Positions 11,479-22,052 of a stretch of 64,000 bases of DNA are shown here, piece by piece. How positions within the stretch are numbered: the first letter of the stretch is position 1; every line of letters starts with the position of its first letter. The position numbers were made by a program, and so were the translations under genes. Source of the stretch: Bos javanicus (lineage: Eukaryota; Chordata; Mammalia; Artiodactyla; Bovidae); assembly GCF_032452875.1 (NCBI RefSeq), contig NC_083871.1, positions 5,431,692 to 5,495,691 of the forward strand, written 5' to 3'. The notes under the pieces were generated by a model. That model was given only the letters and a program-made list of their open reading frames with translations, searched no databases and was not told where the DNA came from.

Positions 11479-12276
11479 AGAATACTCAAGAAAAGTTAGG
11501 AAATTGATTTAGAAATCACAGTGTTCGAGTAATTGGAATCCTTAAAGAAAAGAGAAAACAGAGAAAAGAAAAAAATCTCTGAGAAATGGCACAAGAACAT
11601 TCTACAGAATCACAGGATGTACAGACCTCTAGAGTCCGTGGATGCCCCAGCAGAGCGTAAAGAGCAGTTTCACCCCAGGCATGCCTTAGGATGACCTAAG
11701 GAGTGAGGGGACGCCCAAGCCTGCGGCAGGAAAGAAGACGGACAACCAGCCTGGGTGGGGTGTCCTCACCGCAGGGTTGCAGGCCAGGAGGGGATGGGGT
11801 GAGTGCTGAGCATCCTGAGAGATTTCTTACCATCAGAGACCCCACAGGCACCATGCGGATGGCTCAGTGTAGCAGAACGCAGACATTCTTAGATTTTCAA
11901 GATCTCAAAAATTCACACCACATCCTTCTTGTCTCAGCTGATAGTCACCTTGCCCTGCTAAAATGAAGTGAAATTTTAAAAGGCATGGGATCCAGGGGAC
12001 AAAGGATAAAATATCTGGATAAACAGATAACCAGGAGACAGCAAAAAGAAAAAAGTTAGAAGACAAATCAGTTATCAAGTTTAGAGAAAACAAAAGTTCA
12101 CCTAGAAAGAAAGTATAGTCAATATACACTTTATATGTCTTGGTTAGAGAAACTTGCTCTTGAAGAAAACATCTGTTTTCATAATTATATCTACTATAAC
12201 TCTATATGGTTAACTAAATAGTGAATGTTAATTTGATTCTTGTGCTCTAAATTTTTTTGAAGATTTGGGAGGAAAA

Positions 12277-12301
12277 GTGTGTGTGTGTGTGTGTGTGTGT
12301 G
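12277..12301. repeat. (GT)n microsatellite
   Basis: About 12 uninterrupted GT units, followed by GC-rich alternating purine-pyrimidine sequence (GCACGCGCGTGCATGTG). Confidence 0.97.
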
Positions 12302-12776
12302 CACGCGCGTGCATGTGGGGCAGGGGGTGGGACAGGCATTATGGGTCTGCATGTGCCTGTGTCTGAGAACTTCTGGGGTAGGAAGCCAAAATCTAACATG
12401 GGGAAAATCCAGAAATAGCAGAATAAGCTTATTATTTAGAAAAACAGGATAAATGCTAAGTGAAAGAGAGTTTGAAGTGGCTGCTACTAGAGTGGGCAGG
12501 TTTGACTAAGCTTTGTGGAACTGTTTGCCTTTTTATGGCCATGTTTTTCATAAAGAGTTTGAAAGTTATAGGATGTGGTTATAATATATTGTGATAGAAT
12601 GATAGAAAAAATATGACTTTTAAAAGAAAGCAGAAAGCCCAGAAAAATGTTTGCCAACTGTTAGCAGTTAATCTGAATGTCAATTAAAGGATTTTTCTTT
12701 CCTCCTTTTATAATTAAAAAAAAAATTGAGATATGTATTACTGATGAAGTTGTAGATTTTTACAGACAGACATGCT

Positions 12777-12861
12777 ACACACACATACTTCACACACTCA
12801 TACACACTCATGCTACACACACATACACACACTACACACATGCATACACATGCACACACTT
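12777..12861. repeat. Interrupted CA-rich simple repeat
   Basis: An ACAC/ACTC/ATAC-rich tract directly before a minus-strand Bov-tA. It probably grew from simple sequence at an insertion border. Confidence 0.85.
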
Positions 12862-13049
12862 ATTTAGTTACTCACTCACATCCGACCCTTCTGCAGCCCC
12901 ATGGACTGTGGCCCACCAGGCGCTTCTGTCCATGGAATTCTCCAGGCAAGAGTATTAGAGTGGGTTGCCATTTCCTATTCCAGGGGATCTTCCCGACCCA
13001 GGGAACTCCTGCACTGCAGGCGGATTCTCTACCACTGAGCCACCTGGGG

Positions 13050-13050
<1 letters not shown>
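12862..13050 (-). mobile_element. Bov-tA SINE
   Basis: Reverse-complement Bov-tA: CCCATGGACTGTGGCCCACC, then ATTCTCCAGGCAAGAGTATT, then TCTACCACTGAGCCACCTGGG (tRNA-like head). Confidence 0.92.

Positions 13051-13051
<1 letters not shown>

Positions 13052-13088
<37 letters not shown>
13052..13088. repeat. (CA)n microsatellite
   Basis: About 18 CA units at the head side of the preceding SINE. The length suggests polymorphism. Confidence 0.97.
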
Positions 13089-13397
13089 TCTACTCACATA
13101 CTTGGAGCACCAGGTCTGGCCCAGAAGAGGAGGTTGCCTTCCCTGGGAAGCAGAGCCACGTGCCCTGTCCTCTGGGAGCCTGCTTGGGTTAAAACACCCG
13201 GCTCCAAGAGCAGGACGGGAAGCCCAGCGGGTGGTGTTGGCTGCACCCCTCCCAGGATGAGCCCTCGAAGGACTGGGTGTCCCTGGATTTGGAGCCCGAG
13301 GCTTCTGTCCGCCCCCCAGTGCAGGAACTCTGTGCACATCCTCACGTGTGATGAAGTGTTCTTTATGCACACGTTCAGCAGTGGCTGTACAAAAGCA

Positions 13398-13486
13398 TGG
13401 AGAATCCCATGGACCGACAGGCCTGGTGGACTTCAGCCCATGGGGTCACAAAGAGTCAGACACGACTGAGCGACCGAGCACACACA
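13398..13486 (+). mobile_element. Bov-tA/Bov-A 3' fragment
   Basis: Only the end of the SINE body is present: GGAGAATCCCATGGACCGAC ... GGGTCACAAAGAGTCAGACACG ... a CACACA-like tail. The head is absent. Confidence 0.85.
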
Positions 13487-13825
13487 TATGAGAGCTGAGG
13501 ATCCCCTTTTTCATATTGATGCTGAGAGGAGATTTCCAAATCTTCCAATTTGCCTGCAGGCCCTGGGAAATATAGGGCAGAGCTTCTGCCCTTTGCCACC
13601 TAGCAGTCTTGGGGGCATCTCTGAACATCCCTGGACCCCCACAGGGCCACTCCTGGGCAACACAGGCAGTCCTCACACCCCTGCCTCCATTGCCCACACA
13701 GGAAATCCAGTGAGGGGACTGGCAACCTGCCAGCCCTCCTCGGGGTGCCCATCACTCTGGCCAGCTCCTCCACGTACACGGCCACCCTCACACTGACCCC
13801 CTTTGTCCTTCTTTGTGCTTTGCAG

Positions 13826-13964
13826 ATGTCTCTGGGGTCGCAGATTGACTTACAGAAGAAGAAGAGGCGGGCACCGGCTCCCCCTCCACCACAGCCCCCA
13901 CCACCCAGCCCGCTGGTGCCCCCCCGCACGGAGGACAGGGAGGAGGGCAGGAAGGGCAGGACGG
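13826..13964 (+). CDS. COBL: COBL coding exon with KRAP-type KKKRRAP motif
   Basis: This is an internal coding exon of cordon-bleu, an actin nucleator that shapes dendrites and other actin-rich structures. It starts at phase 0 after a strong acceptor (pyrimidine tract, TTTGCAG) and ends one base into a codon before a strong donor (CGG|GTGAGT). It is 139 nt long. It encodes MSLGSQIDLQ, then KKKRRAP (13856-13876), a run of prolines with QPPPPSP, and a charged tail (RTEDREEGRKGRT). I recognise SLGSQIDLQKKKRRAPAPPPPQP from mammalian COBL. KRAP motifs of that protein are reported to bind syndapin SH3 domains. The first codon here is ATG; I recall Val in human. That ATG need not be a start, because it follows directly on the splice acceptor. 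Earlier COBL exons are outside the window. COBLL1 also has KRAP motifs, but the exon 57665-57974 points to COBL. Confidence 0.92.
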
Positions 13965-16913
13965 GTGAGTGACCATGTCTGCACGCCTCTGGGTGCTTGG
14001 CCTGCATCTTAGCACTGCTCCTCACCCCTGCAGTGGCCTCCTCTGGGATGGCATTAACCCGAAGAATATTTAGGCTAAAGAAAGAAAGTCTGGAAATAAA
14101 CAGTCGTGAGTCATGTAATACCCTGCAGGCGTTTTCTGGGGGTGGTGCAGGCATTTAGAAGGTGGGCCAGTGGGGAAAGGTGAGGGTGATTGAGGAGGCT
14201 CCGGAGGGGGCGCTTGATGGGGAGCCTGTGTGTGTGGCTGGGAGTCGGTGTCTGCTTGTAGAAGGCGATGAGTCCAAGGATGGAGCCCACGGATGACGGT
14301 GTGAAAGACTTTCAACCCAGGGGATTTATAGATCAGGTGACAACAGCTTAGTTATTTTTTGAGCGCACCAGTTCTACAGCTTTCATGTATGATAATCCTA
14401 GAGAAAAAGGGAACCCAAGTTAAAGTGTGTGCAATCATAGTATAGTTTAAAAGGGTGCAATTATAATATGTGTGAGCAGAAAGACCTATTAGATCATAAT
14501 ATCCTACTCCCATCCCTAGGTCCATGAGCCAGGGCTAGCCAGTTTTATTCTAAAATCACTGTTTGTTATTTCATTTACGGAGGGACCAAGATAAGCCTCT
14601 GACAAGTGCCTCAGCCTCGTTTCAGGGGTGCCGTTCAGTCTCCTGGGCACCCTCGTGGTCTGCCTTTGACCTCATGGCTGCAGCCCCCAAAGGGAAAAGA
14701 TGCCCAAGGATGCAGTGTCTCACTGTTGGTCCCTAAAACTTCTGTGAGAGCTTACTTGGCTGTTCGTCAGCATTTTCCCCTGGTTAGTACCTTGCTTTTA
14801 ACGTCTTAGCATTTCACAGCGTGGGAATCGGCTTTTCTAAGGAGCCGTAGCCTGTATTTCAGGTCAGTGCATCCTCTTTCCCAAAGGAAAAGCTATCCAA
14901 TTTAAAGGATCAATAGCTCCTTCAGCTAATCCTGTTTTCTTTTTCTCTTAACAATGAGACCCCTATTCTGCCTTCCAAGCCGCCTCCTCACTCTTTTCAT
15001 AAATGGATGATGAACTCAGATTGAGAGTTCCCTGTTGAAATTCTTAGAGGCATCCATGCTAAGTGTAGTGTGGATGTGTTGAGTCCTGCAAACCTCCTGG
15101 TCAGACCAGCCCATTTCAGCCCCAGGAAGGGCCTCCTGATGGAACCTTGAAAGACCGAGGCCCAACTCTGATGAGCTTAGAGATTCTGGCATGGGTTGGG
15201 CTGCTGGTACCCAAGGGGATCACAGGAGAAGGGAGATGGGATTTTAAAGTGAAAACTAGGATGATAATTCCCTCTACAAAGAGGTGTGGATGGTAGTAAC
15301 TGGGCATGAGTCTCTCTCTGGTCCACAAACTTGTTTGTGAAGATTGCGGAGGAGGCCAGAAGTTCCTTTCCTCCAGATAATAACTTGGAATAATTTTTGA
15401 GGTCAGGGGTCTTGGCCATTTCAAGGCAGATTTCCGTCACCATCAGAAATCCCCATGAATTAAAAGTACAATACTGGCATTGCAAGCAGAACTTTTAGCC
15501 AAAATCTTGGCTTTAGGTTAAAAGATAATGCTTTAAAAGTAGTCCAAACCACAACAGAATATGCTGAGCTTTTTGTATCAGATCCCTAGAGATCAAAATG
15601 TTTTAAATGTTTGGTACTTGTGCTAAAGGAGTATTGCAGCTGGCTGGATTTGGGTCTTGACCCAAATTTCTGGGTAAACAAGACCAAGCCTCCTAGTGGA
15701 GAGCCTCTTCGTCTACCTGCCTTGGGGTTGGTGCTGTTTTATCTGTCAGGTCCTTACCTGTGAGCCAGGAGAACCACACCCATGCAGACTGCCTTAGCTC
15801 ATTTGCACTTTGAGAGAGGAAATGATATGTAGATATAGGAAAATTAACATTTTTCTGTGTCTAAAGAACTATAACCAAGAGAAGGAACAAATGGATATAT
15901 CCCTTGATGAAGAAATGAAGTCTCTTAGTATTTTTATTCATAGTCTGATAAAGAGCATGAAGTATAGACTCTATTAGTTACTAGAAGAGTCTAAACGTTA
16001 GAGCTTGAAGAAACTATTTTTAAGATGAGTATAATGAGCACAACTTATGACACTAGTAACTCATATCATGTGTCAAGTCATTGACTTTCAAAAATTTTAT
16101 TAGCAGATCATTTTCATAGCAAATTGTAAATAAATCCCCAATGTGAATAGATGAAAGAGGGTTGCTCTGATGGTCTGAGAGATAGACAGGAGTGAGGGAC
16201 CCCACTTTGTCCAGCCAAGGACCCTTTTTGAGACAACGTTTGAAAGCTATTACCACAAACAAAGAGATTGATAGTGTAAATGAGCTTAAAGAGGGAAACA
16301 AAATTAGGGGATTATCGAATCTATAATAGATGATAAATATAAGCAACAAGAATAAGCCAAAAAAAAAAAAAAAACCACCTGTGAAGCGGAAAAAGACTAT
16401 TGTGAAGAAAAGGAGTTCCTTTTAACTTGACAGAACTGTTTACGGAGTTTTAATAATAGTTACAGGTCCAGAATTTGAAAATACTGTGCCTTCCAAAAAC
16501 AAATGGTAACTGGGCAGGTATTTTCAAAGAGACCCAAGGATGGAACACGTATATAAAATAATTGAATCGTGTGAGAGGTTGGATTTGGTGCGGGGTGTGG
16601 CTCCATTTGGTGCCAAGAATGTCTGGATCCTGTACCGGGTGTGACTGGGTCCGGTGTGGGTGTGGCTGGATCCGGTGCGGGGCGTGGCTGGGTCCGGTGT
16701 GGGTGTGGCTGGATCTGGTGCGGGGTGTGGCTGGGTCCGGTGTGGGTGTGGCTGGGTCGGGTGCGGGGCGTGGCTGGGTCCGGTGCGGCTGTGTGTATGT
16801 TTGGGGCCGTGAGTTTGTCCTTGGTGTGGGTTAAGTGCTGGTGACGTGCCTTCTGTGGGAGGCGGAGAGCGGTGGCTTCACCTTCTGAAGTGACTCCTGT
16901 TGATTCCATGTAG
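13965..16913 (+). other. COBL: COBL intron between KRAP exon and cassette exon
   Basis: A 2.95 kb intron with GTGAGT donor and TTCCATGTAG acceptor. It is unusually poor in ruminant SINEs compared with the rest of the window; I recognise no Bov-tA, BOV-A2 or BovB in it. It contains a poly(A) run near 16361-16374 and a GTG-rich minisatellite at 16580-16789. The rest (13965-16360) shows no family or gene that I recognise. Confidence 0.85.
16580..16789. repeat. GTG-rich minisatellite, alternating 21/22-nt units
   Basis: About ten tandem units. Three diverged 22-mers (16580-16645) are followed by alternating units of 21 nt (TGGGTCCGGTGTGGGTGTGG C) and 22 nt (TGGATCCGGTGCGGGGCGTG GC) from 16646, giving a 43-nt higher-order period repeated three times, then a partial unit. 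The + strand is G-rich with many GGG/GG tracts and also carries CpGs. It ends 124 bp before the acceptor of the 16914 exon. Confidence 0.93.
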
Positions 16914-17093
16914 GTGTCGGACGGCAGGTGCCACAGAAGCCCCCCCGAGGCGCCGCTCGGGCCCCCCCCCAGCTAGTGCTGCCCCCGCCCCCACCCTACC
17001 CGCCTCCTGCCGCGGACGCGGCCGAGCCTCCTCTTGGCGCTCCCGGGGAAGGCGCTGCTCCCGAGGCCTCCAGCCCAAGGCCAGCCCCCGCAC
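16914..17093 (+). CDS. COBL: COBL proline-rich cassette exon (180 nt, frame-preserving)
   Basis: Acceptor CCATGTAG at 16906-16913; donor CAC|GTACGT at 17094. The leading two bases complete the codon begun by the preceding exon (G|GT, Gly), and one base (C) is left for the next exon. The length is exactly 60 codons with phase 1 at both ends, so it can be included or skipped without a frameshift. It encodes VGRQVPQKPPRGAARAPPQL, then VLPPPPPYPPP, then a low-complexity Ala/Pro/Glu tail. Proline stretches of this type are potential SH3 or profilin ligands. I recall a matching VGRQVPQKPPRG segment in mouse Cobl and its absence from the common human protein, which fits an alternative exon. GC content is very high, with a C9 run at 16962-16970 and a C7 run at 16940-16946. 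Skipping would join RKGRT directly to VSLSMG. Confidence 0.88.
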
Positions 17094-17801
17094 GTACGTG
17101 CCTCTTGCTTTCCTCCGTGTCGACACCTCGTCTCTGCCGTCTCTGGTGTCAGGGCTGGGTTTCCAGACTTTCCGTTCTTGCCTGGGGATGTGTGTGTCTC
17201 TCCCCTCCTGCTTTCCTTGCTAAAGGCTCGACGCAGTGTGTCTGGTTAACAGTGAACGCACCTTGGATGCCCGGCAGGCACCCGTGTAACATTATTTAAC
17301 CCATTAATCATTCAGAGCGCGGTTAGAGTTCAGCCAAAACTGTATCCTGTGGGCCGAGGCAGCCAGCCGGGAGCAGAGAAATGTTCCTCGAGTTGGAACC
17401 GGCCTCAGAATGCTCGCCAGTGGCCAGGTCAGCGTAGCACAGCGATGATGCGGTCACACCGGTCGTGGTGGTGAGCCCGCTGCGGCCGGCTGTGAATGCC
17501 GGTGGGCAGGGGGCTGTGCTCCAGAGATGACGAGGACTTACCCATTAGAGTCTGTGAACCCAGTGGCCAAACATTAGTCCTAAAGAAGGGGAGGCTGAGG
17601 CCCCAGGAGGGGACCAGCTTGATTTGAGTCTAGCAACAGCCAGAATCGAAGGCTGGTTTTGTTTCTGCTTCCTGTCACACCTCGTCTGAGATCATCCTTT
17701 CTTGTTTCCTGGGATTTCTTTTGAATTTTAACAAACACCATGTAGAGCATCCCTGCTTCCAGACAGGCCTAAGTTCTTTATATATACCTACACATACGTA
17801 C

Positions 17802-18010
17802 AGGATTTCCTGGTGGCTCAGTGGTAAAGAATCCACCTGCCAATGCAGGAGACGCAGGTTTGATCCCTGGGTCAGGAAGATCCCCTGGAGAAGGAGATGG
17901 CAACCCACTTCCAGTATTCTTGCCTGGGAAATCCCATGACCAGAGGAGCCTGGTGGGCTGCAGTCCATGGGGTTGCAAAGAGTCAGGTGTGACTTAGTGA
18001 CTAAGCATCA
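17802..18010 (+). mobile_element. Bov-tA SINE
   Basis: A complete element: GATTTCCTGGTGGCTCAGTG head, GTTTGATCCCTGGGTCAGG box B, Bov-A body, and a CA-rich tail (CA)n at 18014-18031. It starts about 700 bp downstream of the cassette exon donor. Confidence 0.94.
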
Positions 18011-18865
18011 GTAACACACACACACACACAGAGGGCATCGTCCATATATTGAGCCTGTGTGTGTCCCTACTTCAGGGCTCCTGAGCTATACAGGATGCGT
18101 ATTTATAAACCAGGTACCCTCCAGGGTTGCATTTTCCCAACAGCATAATGCCTCTGTGCATTCCACCCGGGGAGCAGCTGATGCCTATGTCCCACATGAG
18201 CTCTGCAGCCCTCTGCTTAGGAAGTTCATCCTTTTCCACCATCCAACCACTTGATCTTTTTCTATCTTCCTTGGAAATGACAGCTAGCTCCCTGCCAGCT
18301 TCTGGGTAGAGAAGATAATTGTTGAATTACTTACCAACTTTCTCTAGGCAAAATAATCCTGATTCATTTTATCTCTTTTCACAAAAGACTTCTTTTTCAT
18401 CCTCAAAATACGTTTGATCATCTTGACATTGGACCTACTTCCAAATGCAAATGAAGTTTGTAGGGGATTCAAAAATGGAGGATTAGACAGATGAGTCAGA
18501 AAGATGACAACCGAGGCTTGGACAGCTCCAGGGCTGTTTCATCCCTGAAGAGGGTGGGTTTGAAGCTCCGCATGCCAGGGCCCAAGCTTTCAGTGGCTGC
18601 TCTTGTGGCTGCCATCCTTACCTCCATGGATTGTCCTCCCTGGGGAGCCAGTGGGAGGAAGGACTGGGTGGAGAGCGGGGCCCCTGGCAGCGAGGAGGGG
18701 CCACCGCCCGGGGGCGCACACTGGGTGGGAGAGCCAGGCGTACACCTGACTTCTGTCAGCCTTCAGACCTCAGTCTCCTCCAGCCTGCCTGGGTTTGAGG
18801 GTGGTGTTGGCATGTGTGGCATCTGCCAGGCACATGGGACAAGATTTAGCAGCTGCTTTTCTTTT

Positions 18866-18972
18866 GTTTTGGCCGTGCCACATGGCAGGTGGGATCGTAG
18901 TTCTCCGCCCAGGGTTGAACCTGTGCCTGGGCATTTCCAGGACGGAGTTCTAACCACTGGATGACCAAGTCC
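18866..18972 (-). mobile_element. CHR-type tRNA-derived SINE (cetartiodactyl)
   Basis: TTTTGGCCGTGCCACATGGC, then GTGGGATCGTAGTTCTCCGC, then CCAGGGTTGAACCTGTGC, then GAGTTCTAACCACTGGATGACC. This is the reverse-complement layout of the older cetartiodactyl CHR SINE family, distinct from Bov-tA. Confidence 0.8.
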
Positions 18973-20235
18973 CCAGCTTGTTAAAAGCTGCATCATCCTG
19001 GAGAAGAGTTTGTTCCTGCGTCCCTCCAGTGCTGAGGAGCCACACTCCACCCACCCTTGGGAGCCTTTGAGACAAAGGTCTGTGCAGAGGTTGGACCCGC
19101 ACCAGACAGAAGGGAAGGTCCCTTGTGTTCCCGTCTGGAGGCCCCATCCCCTTCTCAGTCCTGGGTCAGTTGCACACCTTAGTCTCCCCACATGCGTGTC
19201 CAGGGGACTTCCCCTGCCCTCCCTCTTGCTCGTCCTCTCAGACACGCTCACAGAGATGCCAGGAAGAGAGCATAGAGCCACAGGGGGTGCAGAGAGAAGG
19301 GCCCATTCATGCTAGGACCACCCAGAGCCCTGCGCCTTCGGCCCCGGCCCTGCCTCCTGCCCCACCACCACCAGCCGTGGGTGCCCCGGGAGTTAAGGCA
19401 TCCACTTTGAAGCATTTACTTACCTAATTAGCAGGACTCTGCTGAGCATTGTTTACAGTGTGAAAAACTGGAATCGACCACTCAGCCAGGGAGAAAGCAA
19501 TTCACCGGCTTTGGTTCAGGTCTTTTAATAAGTGAAAGAAAAAGAATCCTTTGTTATCATTTGTTTGATTTTCTTACATCATGCTGAAATCTGGGTACTG
19601 CTCTTAGCCTGTCTCCAGGGCACCGTGGGTTGTTGGCACATAACGTACTGGGTGTGATTTTACCCTGTCGGCACACACACCTCACCTGTGCTCTCCTTAG
19701 ACGTCCACTTATTTATAGTCGTGGGAGCTCAGTAGGGACGTTCGGATGCCAGCCACACACGCTGGTGTGTTTCCTCCTGAGTTCAATGTTAGACCTGTGT
19801 TCTCTCTGAGAAACAATGTGTCTGTGGTGCAAACAAGACCTGACCACCTGGAGGCCAGGTGAGATCTCGCTCTGTGCTGTCTGGGGAAAGCCAGTGAGGA
19901 GGAAGCTGAGCCTGAAGCAGCTTTGCCACTGGCCCCAGTCTCCCAGGTCCAGCAGCCGACATTAGGTGTCTTTGACCTTCAGTCTCTGCTGGCCACTCCC
20001 TGCACTTTGCTCCTGCTGTGCTGGAAGCTCCCTCCAGACCTCTTCTGCTGTGCACCTTCTTTGTGATCTGTACCCTGGTTGGTGTCTCCACCTAGGTTGT
20101 TACAAAGAAGTGAAGTATGTTTTCTTGAAAACCAGTCAGCACAACCAAAGATAGGATGGACAGAGTTAAGTAGCGGCGAATCAATAACAATGGCTTTTCA
20201 GGCAGATGTGAGAAGGTGGTAGAGAGTGTGCATGC

Positions 20236-20443
20236 GTGTGCGCTCAGTCGTGCCTGACTTTTTGAGACCCCATGTGCTGTAGCCTGCCAGGCTCTTCTCT
20301 CCATGGGATCCTCTAGGCAAGAATATTGGAGTGGGTTGCCATTTTCTTCTCCAGGGGAGCTTACCGACTCAGGGATCAAACCCCAGTCTCTTGTGCCTCC
20401 TGCACTGGCAGGCAAATTCCTCAGCACCAGCACCACCTGGGAA
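20236..20443 (-). mobile_element. Bov-tA SINE
   Basis: Reverse-complement Bov-tA: GCTCAGTCGTGCCTGACTTT ... CTCTAGGCAAGAATATTGGAG ... CCTGCACTGGCAGGCAAATT ... CACCACCTGGGAAG head. Confidence 0.93.
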
Positions 20444-20811
20444 GTGAGAAGATACGAAATAGGTCCTCTGCACCACACCCTCAACTGTGATCTCGCCTGC
20501 TCCAGAGCCTTCTGTGCAAGCCATCTCCCTGTCCCTGGTCTTGGTTGCTGTCCTCACGCCTTTACTGGTGTTCCTGTCACTGCTCCCAAGCCTCCCGTCC
20601 ATCCCTGGCCTTCTGCCAGCTGATGTGAGCAACCCCTGGGCCCCAGGCCCTGAGCAGGGACAGACCTTCCTTCCCATTGTGATGCTTAAACTTTGAGCAG
20701 CACTTGGCCCGTGGCTATTAAGATCATGCTGACCCAGAACAAAGGCTCACTAAAGGAGGTGTGTGCTAGCCGAGTGCCACGCTTACCTGGGGCTCCTGCG
20801 CTTTTCTTTGA

Positions 20812-21013
20812 AACTTCCCTGGTGGCTCAGAGGGTAAAGCGTCTGCCCACAATGCGGGAGACCCAGGTTCGATCCCTGGGTTGGGGAGACCCCCCTGGGG
20901 AAGGAAATGGCAACCCACTCTGGTACTCTTGCCTGGAAAATCTCATGGATGGAGAAAGTTGGTAGGCTACAGTCCATGGGGTTGCAGAGAGTTGGACACA
21001 ACTGAGCGACCTC
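20812..21013 (+). mobile_element. Bov-tA SINE
   Basis: A complete copy with a well preserved box B (GTTCGATCCCTGGGTTGGGG), a Bov-A body and GACACAACTGAGCGACC at the end. A TTTC-rich stretch follows at 21015-21026. Confidence 0.94.
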
Positions 21014-21879
21014 ACTTTCTTTCTTTGGGCTCTTTTGGAATCGAAATTGGTTTGTAGTCAGAAAGTCACTGTACCTAGTGTGTGTGTCTGATTCTAAGAG
21101 GCCTCCTGTAAGTGACTGGTCCTTCAACTGCTGGGGGCCCGCCTGGATGCCAGATTGATCGGAGTGCTCCCTGCACTCAGGCCCTTGCCAGCAGGGTGGG
21201 CCTCTGCTGGCCCTGCCCCATCCTGGGAGCCTGTCTTCAGCACGGCTGCCCCTCCCCGTCATCCTCCAGCTGCTCGTCCTTTTCTCACCATACTTGCTAC
21301 CGAGGTCAGTGTGTGCTGCTCCACTAGCTGGAGCTGCTTGGAGGCTGTCGCGGTCTTAAAGGGCGTCCAGCCCCAGCCCTGAGGTCTGTCTGTGGATGCT
21401 CTCCACAGTGTCAGCAGGGCCTCACATGCAGGCAAGGTGTGGAGACGTGGGGCTTGTAGCAGCCGTCAGCATCCCAGCCAGGGCCCCCGTTCCTCAGCAG
21501 TCTCCTGTCTGGCCCAGCTGTCAGGAAGCCCTCGATGCCCCCACCTCAAGTGTTCACCCCCTGTGTAGCCCCTCCTCTTGAACATGGACTCCCATCTAAC
21601 GAGTAGAATGTGGCCGCAGTGGAGTCACCTGTCGCCTCTGAGATTGGGTGCAGACAGTCTCTGGCTTCCATCTGGAGCCTCTCATGTGCTCACCCCAAGG
21701 GAAGCCGGCTGGCACATTGGGATCTTCTCTACAGCGCGACCCCATGGCAAGGGCACAGGGAGCCTTCAGCTAACACCCAGTGGGGAACTGAGGCCCTTCA
21801 CCCACTGACCTGAGAGCTGAGTCCTGCACAGCTGCCAAGCAACAGGCTCACACAGGCTCCCCAGTCGAGCCTGCAGGTG

Positions 21880-22052
21880 AGACCACAGCCCTGGTCCACA
21901 CCTTGATTACAGCCTGTGAGACCCGGAGTCAGAGGCACATGGCAGAGCCATGCCCAGATTCCATACCCACACAGACTATGGGATAGATTCTTATGCTTTG
22001 AAGCCTCTACATTTTGAGGTCATTTGATCCATGGCAGTAGATAACTAATACA
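21880..22052 (+). repeat. MaLR (MLT1-like) LTR 3' end
   Basis: CCTTGATTACAGCCTGTGAGA, then ACTATGGGATAGATTCTTATG, then GCAGTAGATAACTAATACAG resemble the 3' end of mammalian MaLR LTRs, including the AACTAATACA terminus. It is ancient, with a poor 5' limit. The subfamily is not certain. Confidence 0.55.

Larger units (their letters stand above)
1..13825 (+). other. COBL: COBL intron (upstream part) and its repeats
   Basis: No coding exon was recognised here. The Cobl-domain exons and the exon before 13826 must lie upstream of the window, or be too short for me to see. The stretch holds L1, BovB, Bov-tA, BOV-A2, MIR and one hAT-type transposon, listed separately. Intervals in which I recognise nothing include about 946-1225, 1415-2460, 4950-5765, 6605-7780, 8045-9095, 9790-9925, 11480-12270, 12303-12775 and 13090-13395. 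Open frames in them are short, lack splice-site support and show no family resemblance. Intron assignment rests on the strong acceptor at 13825. Confidence 0.75.

Noticed and set aside
12810..13469. 219-codon open frame on the + strand
   Set aside because: Composed of a CA-rich simple repeat, an antisense Bov-tA and a (CA)n tract; low-complexity His/Thr codons come from the repeats.
13826..13828. ATG at the first codon of the KRAP exon as an alternative translation start
   Set aside because: It follows directly on a strong splice acceptor and corresponds to an internal Val in the human protein as I recall it; no promoter or 5' UTR evidence is visible.
13600..14154. 184-codon minus-strand open frame over the COBL exon
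   Set aside because: It is the antisense shadow of the proline-rich + strand exon, whose splice sites and phase fit COBL.
16580..16789. Possible CRISPR-like array
   Set aside because: Units are contiguous without unique spacers, and the context is a mammalian intron; it is a minisatellite.
16460..16909. Open frames through the minisatellite on both strands (for example 16562-16834 +)
   Set aside because: Open only because the repeat lacks stops; Trp/Gly/Val periodicity mirrors the 21/22-nt unit and no splice sites frame it.
18491..18964. 157-codon open frame on the + strand as a missed exon
   Set aside because: It extends into a CHR-type SINE, has no recognised homology and is not needed for COBL phase continuity.
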